DNA from: Phaeotremella fagi
Lineage: Eukaryota > Basidiomycota > Tremellomycetes > Tremellales > Phaeotremellaceae
Reading direction: 5' to 3'
DNA: 64,000 bases
Assembly: GCA_001599715.1 (NCBI GenBank)
Contig: BCHU01000002.1
Location: 620,001 to 684,000 of the forward strand
In this document: positions 23,742-35,813 of the stretch, in pieces
Layout: the number at the start of each line of letters is the position of its first letter
Numbering within the stretch: the first letter of the stretch is position 1
Made by a program: the position numbers and the translations under genes
Notes under the pieces: model-generated
What the model saw: only the letters and a program-made list of their open reading frames with translations
Told to the model about the DNA's origin: nothing
Databases searched by the model: none

Positions 23742-24868
23742 TCACTCCCAGTATTTACCAACGACAGGATCAAAGTTATGTCCACCAGTGTATTGAGCTA
23801 ATTTTGGGAGGGCGACCGAAGCAGGTGATCCAGGTTCAACACCTGCATTAGTGATAGTTCTAGCTAACCAGGTGATAATGTGGACTAGCGGTTTGGTTCA
23901 GTACATGGCTTCTATGATATCGAAGACATCTTACAATCAGCATCGCTTGGTTGATCACCTGCGGCGTATGGACCATTGTTCTTTTGGATAGCTTGGGTGA
24001 TAACTCCTCTGAGGAGGATACCGACAGCTTTCCAGAGTTGGGCAGCCTGATCGTAATGGGCTTTACGAGTAGCTTCCTGTATATCTCATCAGCTTGATTC
24101 CAGAATTATAACAGTATGAAGACGTACATCTGGGTTACCTGTATAGAAATCAAGTAATTCCTTGTTACCTTTTTGTTTAGCCAACAAGAAAGCTTTGAAT
24201 TCTTCAGGAGCGTCTGGTGCGTATCTAGTTTCACAATCAGTCCATTCCCTAGCCTCGAATATTTGCCATATCTACGTACTTGTCAAGAGCTTTTTGTCTA
24301 CCTTCAAGGAAAGCTTTTGGGAGACCGTTGATTTTATCTTCTCTATCTTTATCGTTGATAGCGAAGAGTAATGTAGCGTTTGGATCGGCAGCTGCAGCGT
24401 GGACCTAATCACTCTATTAGTTTACCAAGATCCGTCATTGAATTTAGCGTTGAACCACGTACCTCCTCAATGATTGATGTAGAAGTATGAGCATGAACTC
24501 TTGGTGGATGAGGAGCGATTCTGAGGAGTTCAGGGACGACAGTCTAAGTGGAAAGTCAACTCTAAGTCAAATAACATAAGACTCAAAACGTACAGTAGAA
24601 TCAGTAAAAGTTTTACCACCAGAGATTAAAGTAGGTACAGTCCCCTCTTTATTAATCTTCAAAAATTCAGGATTGAAATTAGCCCCTTCAGCTAGATTGA
24701 TACTCTCGAATTTAACGGCTCCCTCTTGGAAACCTAATTCTGAGATGGCGAGTTTGGGGACGTTGGCCCAGACTGAACCGACGAATTCGTAGAGGACTGT
24801 CAAGTGGGTAAGGGGTTGAGTGATGGATTTATGTGAAGGTGGGGTGATGACTTACTTGGTGTTGACAT
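23742..24868 (-). CDS. Glutathione S-transferase-like protein
   Basis: The start at 24868 encodes MSTP, joined by an intron to ILYEFVGSVWANVPKLAISE, an N-terminal thioredoxin-like GST strand and helix. NPEFLKINKEGTVPTLIS follows (the cis-Pro T-V-P-T that contacts glutathione), then FTDST. The all-helical C-terminal domain includes LLRGVITQAIQKN and YAAGDQPSDADFHIITWLAR, a typical GST folding-motif region. At least five introns are visible; the stop is at 23742-23744. The usual catalytic Tyr/Ser/Cys near the N-terminus is not obvious, so it may not be a classical detoxification enzyme. Length is about 260 residues. Confidence 0.8.
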
Positions 24869-25173
24869 TTTTGGTTTGTTGTTTTGTTGTTATATAAATT
24901 TGTTCTTTTTGAATGAACTTGGATTATAAAGATGATTTAGAAGGAAGAGAGAGTGATAAAATACTATATATATAGGTAGGTACCTTCTGACCTCCATTGG
25001 GACAACTGGTCACTTCACTCCCTGCATCCACGTACAAACGTCATAGTTCAACATCTCTAAGGCACCAATCCAAAAGCCGGGGTAGAATTAATCAAATGCC
25101 GCAATTCTCCGTGTTAACGACAAGATGGACACGAAATCATCTACGTACACATATATATCTACGCGGTGTATAC
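24869..25173. promoter_or_regulatory. GST promoter / 3' flank of the TyrRS-SAICAR synthase gene
   Basis: The 305-bp gap contains an AT-rich stretch (ATACTATATATATAGGTAGG near 24960), a plausible TATA-like region upstream of the GST gene on the minus strand. No gene is visible. Confidence 0.45.
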
Positions 25174-28100
25174 CTAAACAACTTCCTTGATAGCATCAGA
25201 GACACCGTCAGTTTGCAATAAAACCTCGTCACCGCCTTTCAAATCCCTTCTACCATGAATCCCCAATCCTCCAAAATCTTTGATAGCATCTGAAACTTCA
25301 TCAGTCTGCAACAAAACTTCTTCACCGCCCTTCAAATCTTTCCTCCCGTGAACCCCGAATTCACCTAATCCCATAACTCTATCTTTAGCCTCCTCATATT
25401 TCCTTTTAGTTTCAGCAACAACATCTTCAGGTAGAACTACACCGTCTTTATCACGTAGATTGGATTTGATCAACCAATCTCTGAGATATTGTTTATCGAA
25501 CGAAGCTTGGGGTTGACCTTCGACGTAAGCTGAAGCAGACCAGTAACGTGATGAGTCGGGTGTTAGGAGTTCATCGATGAGGATTAATTTCTTCGTACCA
25601 TCTGAGAAAGGTAGAAGACCGAATTCGAATTTAGTGTCGGCTAAGATCAAACCTCGTTCAAGAGCGTAAGCGGCGGCCTCAGCTGTAGATGTGTCAGCGA
25701 GGGATCTGAATGTTCATCGTAAACCTAGACTTACTGTAGATCTGAATAGCGATTTTCTCGATTTGAGCGGCAAGTTCAGGACCACAGATATCCTTGACTG
25801 CGCGTAATGTCAATAAACTGCTACTTTAATTACATCCTCTGACTCACCTTTATCAGGATGGATGTTTTCATCGTGAGCACCCAAATCCGCTTTGGTCGAA
25901 GGTGTGAATATAGGTTTAGGTAATTTCTGAGACTCAACCAAACCAGCCGGCATGGGGATGGTATGAACCGTTCCTTTCTTTTTGTATTCCGCCCAAGCAG
26001 ATCCTATCATACCCATCAGACTCATATTAATCAAAAAAGCCCTTGCACATACCAGTGATATAACCTCGAACGATAGCTTCAACTTTGACAACCTCACATT
26101 TCTTAACTATCATACTTCTACCTTCCAATTGTGATCTGTACTCATCGAGGGAACGGGGGAATTCATCCCATGATGAACTTGGGTCAACAAGTGCTTTAGG
26201 GAGTGTTGAGCCTGAAGTAGCGAGTGATGGAGTGAGAACGTGGTTTGGAATGATGTGGCCTAATTTGTGGAACCAGAATAATGATAATGTCGAAAGTGTG
26301 ATTCCTTTTTGTGGAATTCCCTATCACAATAAATCAATGCTGTTCAAGTAAAACCAGGTAATGACTCACATTAACCATGATGAAATCAAAAGCACTGATT
26401 CTGTCAGAAGCGACGAACAGCAATTTATCAGAATCCTTCTCATCCGGCAAAGCATAGATATCTCTGACTTTTCCACGAGCGATCAACTTCAATTTTGGTA
26501 GATTAGTCGTGTGAACCGCGGGGACGGGTGAATGAGCAGCAGCGTCTGAAGATCTTTCTTTGACTTGATCAACAGTCAAGTTATTCTCGGCGGCTTTAGC
26601 ATCGGCTTTTGCCTTTTTTTCTTGTTCCTTGATAGCTCTCAATGCCGCTCTTTCCTCTTCTGTTGGTGGAACTTTACTCTTAGGAGCTTTGGGTGGCTAT
26701 AAGAGTCATGATCAGTTTTGATCGAATCTCCGTAACCCACCTTTGGATTAGTTTTAGCTCCAGCTCCAACCTTGGCTGATGGTGCAGCTACAGCACTAAC
26801 GGAACTGTTTGGATAAGCCAATCTCTCGGCCTCCTGCCATTCTGGATCATTATCGAACATCTCCCTTATAGGTGCCAAAAGACCGATCAAAGCTTCTGTA
26901 ACGCCGTTCTTCAAATCCGAAGGATGTAGTTCTTCTTTAGCGAAAGCAGTTTCCAAAGCTTCATAACTACTGTAATGGATATCACCACCGTATTTCTCTG
27001 GTCGAGAAATACTAAAGATAGTTCCTTCAGGTGCATCAACTTTGATGAACGATCCTTCACCCCTTGGTTCCTTCTCGCCACGAGCTGCAGCTTGTTCGAT
27101 ACGCAATTCTTGAACTGGAAGAAGAACTGTTTTCAAGAACGCCAAGACTCCGTTACCCTCAATTACACCTGGTGCACAAACTGCCGTGCTAAGTTTAGAT
27201 TTGATATCGGAAGCTTTATCCAAGAAATCGATTTTTGATTTAGCGTCTGATGAAGACATTTTACCACCTGATAAACCTGGTACCATTGCGTTCATTAAAT
27301 GGGCTCTTTTGGCGTAACCGAGTTTTGGTAGGTAGTGAGCAGCGTACATGAAGATTTTTCGCTGGGTAGAGGATAAGTCAATAAGGTTCTCGAATTATAA
27401 TTGATGTGACTTACTTGATCGACACCACCGAATTGGAAGTCTACACCTAGATACTCTTCATCTAAAGATTGTAATCCAGGGTAAAGTAAACTACTCATCA
27501 AAGGTGATTCAGATTCTTTGACGACATCAGCACCAGCATGTTCAGCGGCTTTAGTAGTAGTTAAAGCGTGGAATCTGGTACGACATGGATCAGCGTTTCA
27601 ATCATGAACGTAGGAATAACCGACTTACTTGTAAACATCAAGGGTGTATTCTGGTTTAAGTTGGTAACTAGTTCCAGTGATGAATTCAAGTTTATCAATT
27701 GGGACACCTAGAACTGTAAAGACAGCTTTGAGGACTGATGAATAATAGATGACTCTGTATTTAAGAGTTTCTAAAGTCGATTTCGAAGCGTCAAGGAAAG
27801 CGTGGAGCTGTGGTATATTATTAACTCAGGAATGTAAAGGGGTTTTGGGGAATGACATACATCTGAAATGGTTTGGGTTATCAGTTTAAGCTCTTAATTT
27901 TTGGTTTACGAAAGAGAAAACTGACCAGCTAGAAGGATCTTGACGTTGACACCAGCAGTCAAGAAATCGGCGATTTTGAGTAAAGGAACGCAGTAAGCGA
28001 TATGAGCTAAGACCGAGTAAAATCAGCAAAGTAAACCTTTGAACCTATGAATCTAGTTCCACCCACGTCTTCCAGTAGTTGCAGAACCTATCATGACATT

Positions 28101-28311
28101 AGCGACAGTACTTAACGTTAAATAAACGACAATACATACCCCAATAAGCTTTAACGACTTTACCTTCACTCAAAACTTTTCTAATGATCTCACCACTAGT
28201 AACTTCCTGCAGGTTCCTTGTGATTCTGATATATTGAGCTTCAGCTTCGGGACTGAGTGCTATGGTCGGAGTTTTATCCTCTGTGACTTGAGTGAATTCT
28301 AAGTCTGCCAT
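25174..28311 (-). CDS. Fused tyrosyl-tRNA synthetase / SAICAR synthase
   Basis: The start at 28311 gives [15 protein letters not shown]. Spliced exons then show cytosolic class I TyrRS features: [19 protein letters not shown] (the HIGH-like motif is PHIAY), a D-L-H-A-F block completed by a 2-nt exon, [17 protein letters not shown] and [17 protein letters not shown] (KMSKS loop). After KTNPK a 44-nt GT-AG intron (26697-26740) joins in frame to a charged linker ([20 protein letters not shown]) and then directly to SAICAR synthase (PurC/Ade1): [71 protein letters not shown] and LTPDSSRYW. No in-frame Met lies between the two halves before the SAICAR core, so a fusion is the natural reading. The C-terminus carries a tandem repeat. 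Confidence 0.82.
25189..25268 (-). repeat. Tandem C-terminal repeat, copy 2
   Basis: This encodes [18 protein letters not shown] and QTDGVSDAI. It matches copy 1 at 25282-25361 with a 93-bp (31-codon) offset. Confidence 0.85.
25282..25361 (-). repeat. Tandem C-terminal repeat, copy 1
   Basis: This encodes [17 protein letters not shown] and QTDEVSDAI at the end of the SAICAR synthase half, repeated once immediately downstream. Confidence 0.85.
26697..26740 (-). other. Intron bridging the TyrRS and SAICAR synthase halves
   Basis: This 44-nt intron has donor GTGGGT, a CTGAT branch-like site and acceptor TATAG. Spliced, it fuses the two enzymes. Retained, it shifts the frame and ends TyrRS at a TGA at 26639-26641 after about 33 unrelated residues. 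Confidence 0.75.
27861..27862 (-). other. Two-nucleotide microexon (AT) in the TyrRS half
   Basis: The upstream exon ends in G at 27926 (intron donor GTCAGT). The next exon starts at 27807 with CTCCACGCT. Only insertion of AT, flanked by TTTCAG and GTATGT, gives GAT CTC CAC and the conserved TyrRS A-D-L-H-A-F motif with an intact downstream frame. The flanking introns are 63 nt and 53 nt, each with GT-AG ends. Confidence 0.75.
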
Positions 28312-28711
28312 TGTGATTGTTTGTTGGTTGAAATGTATTTATTTCGTCTACAGTATCTTCGAGTCAATCCTCAACTTTTTAATCCTTTATCTTGGTGGTG
28401 GAAATTTGATCCCGTCGTTAGTTCTGTTGTGGCTCAGAGCTATACAACTCCCAGTAAGCCAGTAAGCACCTCCTCGATAGGCAGTGGTGGAGTGCATTCC
28501 TGCTGGACGGCTACACTAGAGAAGACTAGTTATAACGTACTTTATCTCTTTTCAACCCTCTTATACAAAATCAGAGAAATTCAACGAAATTCATGATCCC
28601 CCGGGTGTTAGATTTCCTTATTAATAAAATGCATTTGATATGTGATTGACCTATTCCTTCAAAACTCTATATTGCTTGATATCTCCCTTAGAAATTGAAC
28701 TCATATCAACT
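28312..28711. other. Intergenic region between COQ5 3' end and the TyrRS-SAICAR synthase promoter
   Basis: The 400-bp gap should hold the promoter of the fused gene (minus strand) and the COQ5 3' UTR. No coding sequence or RNA gene is recognised. Confidence 0.4.
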
Positions 28712-29943
<1,232 letters not shown>

Positions 29944-30863
29944 GGTGCTTGATGGGATGCTACCAGTAGTTGATTGGAGAGTTTTGAGGATGATGATGGA
30001 ATTGGTTGTAGATGTAAATCGTCAAAAACCTAACTTTTTAGTTTTCGGAAATTTCAATTAACCGTCAAATAAATGTCTGCGATTTAGACCGATGTTGTAT
30101 GAGGGAGGTACTTTTTTCTGTCCATCTTTACACCACAACTTACTTACAAGTTCCTGTATTTGTTATCTGCGATTGAAGCATCCTTCCACACTGTTTTTAT
30201 ATTAAGAGAATTCTGAAGCATGGCTTGAAATTTTATCCACTTTTCAATAATGAAACTGACCCAAACAATCAATTTGCTATCAGAACATGAATGCTAGTAA
30301 TATGAGGATTGCAGTGTCTGGCATCATCTTCATACACATGTCCAACTCTAACGATGAGTATTATGATCACATTACCAGCTATGTACCAAGTTTATCTGTT
30401 TACTTGATATTGAACGCAAAACTGAGGTGTGAAAGAACACCTCATGGATCTCGCTCTCGCTCCCAATCCACCTCGATTCTTCCTCACTTGCTTATCTTGT
30501 TGCCCTTTCGATTAACAACATGATCCTTGACAGGATAGAGAAGCTTCACCAGAAGTGTACGGATGCATGCTGAACGATCCTCCAGTTGACTGATAAGACC
30601 AGAAACGACAACGTCATTAAATGCCACATGGTTTAGAGTCGGATCTTCCAAGGCAAGGTTGCTGTTGCTGCTGCTGTTGCTGACTCACTTTACCTTTTAC
30701 TTTACTTTTAATATCTATATCCAACTTATTCTCAATATCTTATAGCTTGACTCAGAAGTCAAGTACTCTTACCTACAGATAGATACATATAAAAGAGATC
30801 AACTATCACATTTTACCTCTACAAACCCCCAGCTCGTTCCCCATTCAATAACTCATCGCCATC
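29944..30863. promoter_or_regulatory. Divergent COQ5 / UBA1 intergenic region
   Basis: At 920 bp this is one of the longest gaps. It contains a CTG/TTG-rich simple stretch (GCTGTTGCTGCTGCTGTTGC near 30661-30680) and CT-rich leader sequence before UBA1. A 78-codon open frame at 30287-30523 has no recognisable features and is probably chance. Confidence 0.5.
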
Positions 30864-33800
30864 ATGGCCACCCCAATGCAGATTGATGAAGTCCCAGGAG
30901 ATTCAAGTGAGTATAGATTGAGCTTGGTTGCGTTGGTCAGGAAGCTGATATTCTACTTTTCTACCTAGTCGATGGTAAGTTTAGCAACCTTGTCCAAGAC
31001 TGGTTGCGTGTAGCGAATAAGATACTGATCAACCATTCCTTTCACAGAGGGTCTTTACTCTCGTCAACTGTAAGTAACATTGTCGTTTTCATCTGTAGTT
31101 TAGCTGACATCAACTGAACAATCAGCTATGTACTCGGACATGAAGGTTAGCTGCCTAGTTCATGGCGGGAGGAAATAGCTAACATCATGTTCCAGCTATG
31201 AAGAAAATGGCAACTTCAAACGTTCTCATCGTCGGAATGAAAGGTTTAGGTGTGGAGATTGGTAAGCAGCTCGTCCTTAATCGTTTCTGGAGGATATCGC
31301 TGAGTCACTCAAACAGCTAAAAACGTTGCACTCGCCGGTGTCAAGACTGTAACAATCTACGATCCATCTCCTGTTGAAATCGCCGACCTTGGAAGTCAGG
31401 TATGTCCTGCCTTTGGAATAAATCGTGATCGTAATATACTAATCACCAACCGCAGTTCTTTTTGAGAGAGGCTGACGTTGGTAAACCAAGAGCTTCGGTT
31501 ACGGCTCCTCGTCTAGCTGAACTCAACAGTTACGTTCCCATCAAACTTTTGGAAGGATCAGGAGAGATTACACCAGAGATGGTAGCTCCTTACCAGGTCA
31601 GCTTACTTTTCATTCTCGCTCGGAAGAAAGCTGACAATAACAGGTTGTCGTTCTTACTAACGCAACTGTCGCTAAACAAGTTGAGATCGATGAGTTCTGT
31701 AGAAGCAAGGGAATTTACTTTATCGCTGCTGATGTCAGAGGATTGTTTGGGTAGGTATAATTATTCCGATGACAATGGGCTTTGCTTACACATCGGTTAG
31801 ATCTGTATTCAACGATTTCGGTAAAGATTTCGCTTGCGTTGATCCTACAGGAGAGAATCCTCAATCTGGAATGATTGTTCATGTTGAAGACGTGAGTTAT
31901 GTATCCCAGTCTATGGACCATAACTGACGATCATACAGGGAGAAGACGCAGTCGTTACGTGTCTTGATGAGACTCGCCATGGTTTGGAGGATGGCGATTT
32001 TGTTACTTTCTCTGAGATCAAGGGTTTGGAGGTATTGAATGGATGTGAACCTCGAAAAGTCACCGTAAAGGGTAAGTTCTCATCGTTCAACGATACATCT
32101 AACCCCTCTTGACAGGTCCTTACACCTTCTCCATCGGTGACACAAGCGGATTGGGTACATACAAATCTGGTGGTCTCTTCACCCAGGTCAAAATGCCCAA
32201 GCTCATTCAATTCGTAAGTCCTAATCAGTAGCGGTGATTGACAATGCAGAAATCTCTCAAAGAATCTCTCGCTTCACCTGAACTTTTTATTACCGATTTT
32301 GCCAAATGGGATCGTCCAGCAACTCTTCACGTTGGCTTCCAAGCGCTTTCAGCTTTCTACGAAAAAGCCGGTCATCTTCCTCGACCCCGTAACGCTGGTG
32401 ATGCAGCAGCTCTTATTGGCCTCGCTAAAGAGATCAATTCCTCAGCCGGTGGGGAAGAAATCGACGAGAAGGTTCTTGAAGCTCTTGCTTTCCAAGCCAC
32501 TGGTGATCTCTCTCCAATGGTAGCCGTCATCGGAGGTTTCGTTGCTCAAGAAGTCCTCAAAGCTTGTTCAGCTAAATTCCATCCAATGGTTCAATCAATG
32601 TATTTCGATTCATTAGAATCACTACCAACTCAATTGCCATCGGAAGCCGATTGTCAACCATTGGGTTCAAGATATGATGGTCAAATTGCAGTATTCGGTA
32701 AAGCTTTCCAAGAGAAGATTGCAAACACCAAACAATTCCTTGTTGGATCTGGTGCGATTGGTTGTGAGATGCTGAAGAATTGGTCAATGATCGGTCTGGC
32801 CACTGGTCCAGAAGGTGTCATTCATGTTACAGATTTGGACACTATCGAAAAAAGTAATTTGAATAGACAATTCTTGTTCAGACCTAAAGATGTTGGGAAA
32901 TTCAAGGCTGAATCTGCAGCTGCAGCTGTTGCTGAGATGAACCCTGATTTGAAGGGAAAGATCATTGCTCATCAAGATAGAGTTGGACCAGAGACTGAGA
33001 GTACCTACGGAGATGAATTCTTCGCTGCTCTCGATGGTGTCACCAACGCTTTGGATAATGTTGCAGCTCGTGAGTTTGTTTTTGTGGCTAGATCTGACTC
33101 TTAGGTCAATACATGGATCGTCGATGTGTCTTCTATCAAAAACCACTTCTCGAATCTGGAACTCTTGGTACCAAAGCCAATACTCAAGTCGTCGTTCCTT
33201 TCCTCACGGAATCTTATTCGTCCTCCCAAGATCCACCAGAAAAATCAATCCCTTCTTGTACAGTCAAGAATTTCCCTAACGCTATTGAACATACTATCCA
33301 AGTAAGTAAAGGTCGTCTATGATGGACTGTAGACTGATCCTCCGATTGAAGTGGGCAAGAGAAACTTTTGACTCTCTTTTCGTCAACCCACCTACCAACG
33401 TCAATCTTTATCTCTCTCAACCCAACTTTGTTGAGACCACTCTGAAAAGTTCTGGTCAACATCATGATCAACTCAAACAAATTGAGAAATATTTAGTTAA
33501 AGAACGACCAATCTCTTTTGAAGATTGTATCAAATGGGCTAGACAACAATACGAGACTGATTACGTTAATGAGATTAAGCAGTTACTTTTCAACTTGCCT
33601 AAAGATCAGGTTCGTTCTACTGGGTGATAACTCGGAATCATACTGATGAGTTTGCAGGTTAACTCAAACGGAACTCCATTCTGGTCTGGACCTAAACGAG
33701 CCCCTGATCCGCTTTCTTTCAACGTTGATAGTGTGAGTTTGTAAAGTCTAGGCGCGAGTCTGATGCTGACAATTGATTTAGCCTACCGATCTCGAGTATG

Positions 33801-34859
33801 TTATCGCTGCTGCCAACCTTCACGCTTTCAACTACGGTCTCAAGGGCGAACGTGACCCTGCTGTCTTCAAGAAGGTCTTGAGTACGATCCAATTACCCGA
33901 CTTCGTACCAAAGTCTGGTGTCAAGATCCAAATCAACGAGAACGAGCCTGTAGCCAATGACAACGATGGTACGTCCCTAACACTAACAAACCATTGACTC
34001 GAACGTAGATGAGGATTTGGACTCTATCGTAGCATCTTTGCCACCACCATCGTCCCTTGCTGGCTTCCGACTTGAACCCGTCGATTTCGAGAAGGATGAC
34101 GATACCAACCATCATATCGATTTCATCACTGCCGCATCCAACCTTCGAGCTGCTAATTACGCCATCACGGAAGCTGACAAGCACAAGACTAAATTGATCG
34201 CTGGAAAGATCATCCCTGCTATCGCTACTACAACTGCTTTAGCTACTGGTTTAGTCTGTTTGGAACTTTACAAGGTAGGTTGACTCGTATCTGTTGAACC
34301 TTGTACTGACGAGACGATAGTTGATTGACGGTAAAAACAAATTGGAAGATTATAAAAACGGTTTCGTCAATTTAGCATTACCGTTCTTTGGTTTCTCAGA
34401 ACCGATAGCAGCAGCTAAACAAAAGGTGAGTCGGGGATTGGTATCTGGGAGTACTGTTTCTGTGTTGCTAATGATACAATCGTAGTATGGGGAGACAGAA
34501 TGGACTCTTTGGGATAGATTCGAGTTAGACGGTAATCCAACTTTACAGGATTTGTTAAATTGGTTCCAAGAAAAACATCGTCTCGAAATCGTCATGGTTT
34601 CACAAGGTGTATCCATGCTTTGGTCGTCCTTCGTTCCAGCCAAAAAGGTATGTCAAACGGGAGTTTCAGCAAGGATCTCATACTAACCAAGTAATCTATC
34701 TAGACTGCCGATAGACTTGGTATGAAAATGTCCGAACTTGTTGAACATGTTTCCAAAAAACCCATTCCACCTTGGACCAAGAATCTTTTGGTTGAAGTCA
34801 TGGTGAACGATGAAGAAGGTGAAGATGTTGAGGTTCCTTATTGTCTCGTTAGGATTTAG
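30864..34859 (+). CDS. UBA1: Ubiquitin-activating enzyme E1
   Basis: Uba1 adenylates ubiquitin and loads it on a catalytic Cys for transfer to E2s. The ATG at 30864 gives [14 protein letters not shown]. Tiny exons (6, 22 and 20 nt) complete [18 protein letters not shown]. Inactive adenylation half: [13 protein letters not shown]. Active half: [36 protein letters not shown] and [12 protein letters not shown]. The catalytic-Cys region is [20 protein letters not shown]. Second-Cys-half motifs include [16 protein letters not shown] and [20 protein letters not shown]. The ubiquitin-fold domain ends PYCLVRI with stop at 34857-34859. About eighteen exons are present. Length is about 1,010 residues, as expected. 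Confidence 0.97.
30969..30974 (+). other. Six-nucleotide microexon of UBA1 (TCGATG)
   Basis: The exon is flanked by CTAG and GTAAGT, with introns of 62 and 73 nt. It supplies the I-D part of the conserved E1 N-terminal motif [10 protein letters not shown]. It is frame-neutral, so skipping it would still give a readable protein. Confidence 0.8.
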
Positions 34860-35012
34860 ATGCAGAGGTGAGAGAAATTTGGCGGCAGTCCGCGGAAAGT
34901 AAGAGTTTTAGTTTTAGATACCTGATGATGCTATTGTTATGTTTGCTTCGGAGGGATTACTATTATATACATCTATTACATTATTGTCTTGAACAAGTTG
35001 ATCTCCAATTTT

Positions 35013-35615
35013 CTATTCTTCAGCTTCAACATCTGTAGGGGGTACACCCTCAACCTGAGGATTCTCTTTACCATGCTCCTGAATCCATTCTTCAGTTTGC
35101 CAAACTAAAGTAAAAAAAATCAATTTAACTAATCCCAATCACCTCTAAAGAAACAAGTAAGGAACTTACCCGGTCGATCGAATTTATCTCCTCGACCTTC
35201 AGTAGCGTATTTATTAGGTTGAGCCAGGTTGCATTTCAAGAAATTACCACGACCTTGATAACCTGGTAATTCGTTTAAATCGAAATTGTCGATGGCGTCC
35301 TGGGCGTCGGAGGGGTTGGCGAAAGTTAGGAAAGCGTAACCTCGATGTTTCTCCGCTAATGCCGTCGTATCAGTCATCATTACTTTGATATGTTTTGAAG
35401 ATGGAAACTCACGTTCATTCGCTTCTGTTGGTATTGAAATTTCTATTATATCACCTAATAAAGATATTTTTGGTTCAGTCGCTGAAGGTTTAGGAGCGAG
35501 GAGGAGACTTACCAAACGTTACGAAAGCTTGTAAGAGTTGATCTTCGTTGACTTCTGGTGCGAAACCTCCTACGTAGATTGTTGATTTCTTTGAGGAACT
35601 CGCTGCGTTACTCAT
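35013..35615 (-). CDS. Single-RRM RNA-binding protein of cyclophilin-33 (PPIE) type, no PPIase domain
   Basis: Four exons give MSNAASSSKKSTIYVGGFAP, EVNEDQLLQAFVTFGDIIEI and PEKHRGYAFLTFANPSDAQD, holding RNP2 (IYVGGF) and RNP1 (RGYAFLTF). The stretch NLAQPNKYATEG then RPVWQTEEWIQEHG matches the end of the Cyp33/PPIE RRM. In Cyp33 this RRM is followed by a cyclophilin domain, but here the protein stops after an acidic tail (EGVPPTDVEAEE) at about 140 residues. It converges with UBA1 (153-bp gap). A role in splicing is inference. Confidence 0.85.
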
Positions 35616-35813
35616 TTTTGCTTTTTTGTGCTTGGTAAAAAGTTGTAGAAGATTTGTGTTGTTATTGGATTGGTTTCGTTGGACTTAGTCCAAAAGTGAG
35701 CCTGACATTTATGTGTAATATTTCTCCCTTTACGTCAGTATGGTTAAATCCTCCAGTTAACCTTCACTTACCATCTAATATATCGATTTATTGATTCAAT
35801 CGTAGAGATAATC

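Noticed and set aside
30287..30523. 78-codon open frame between COQ5 and UBA1
   Set aside because: No domain, no splice context and low-complexity translation; chance is more likely.
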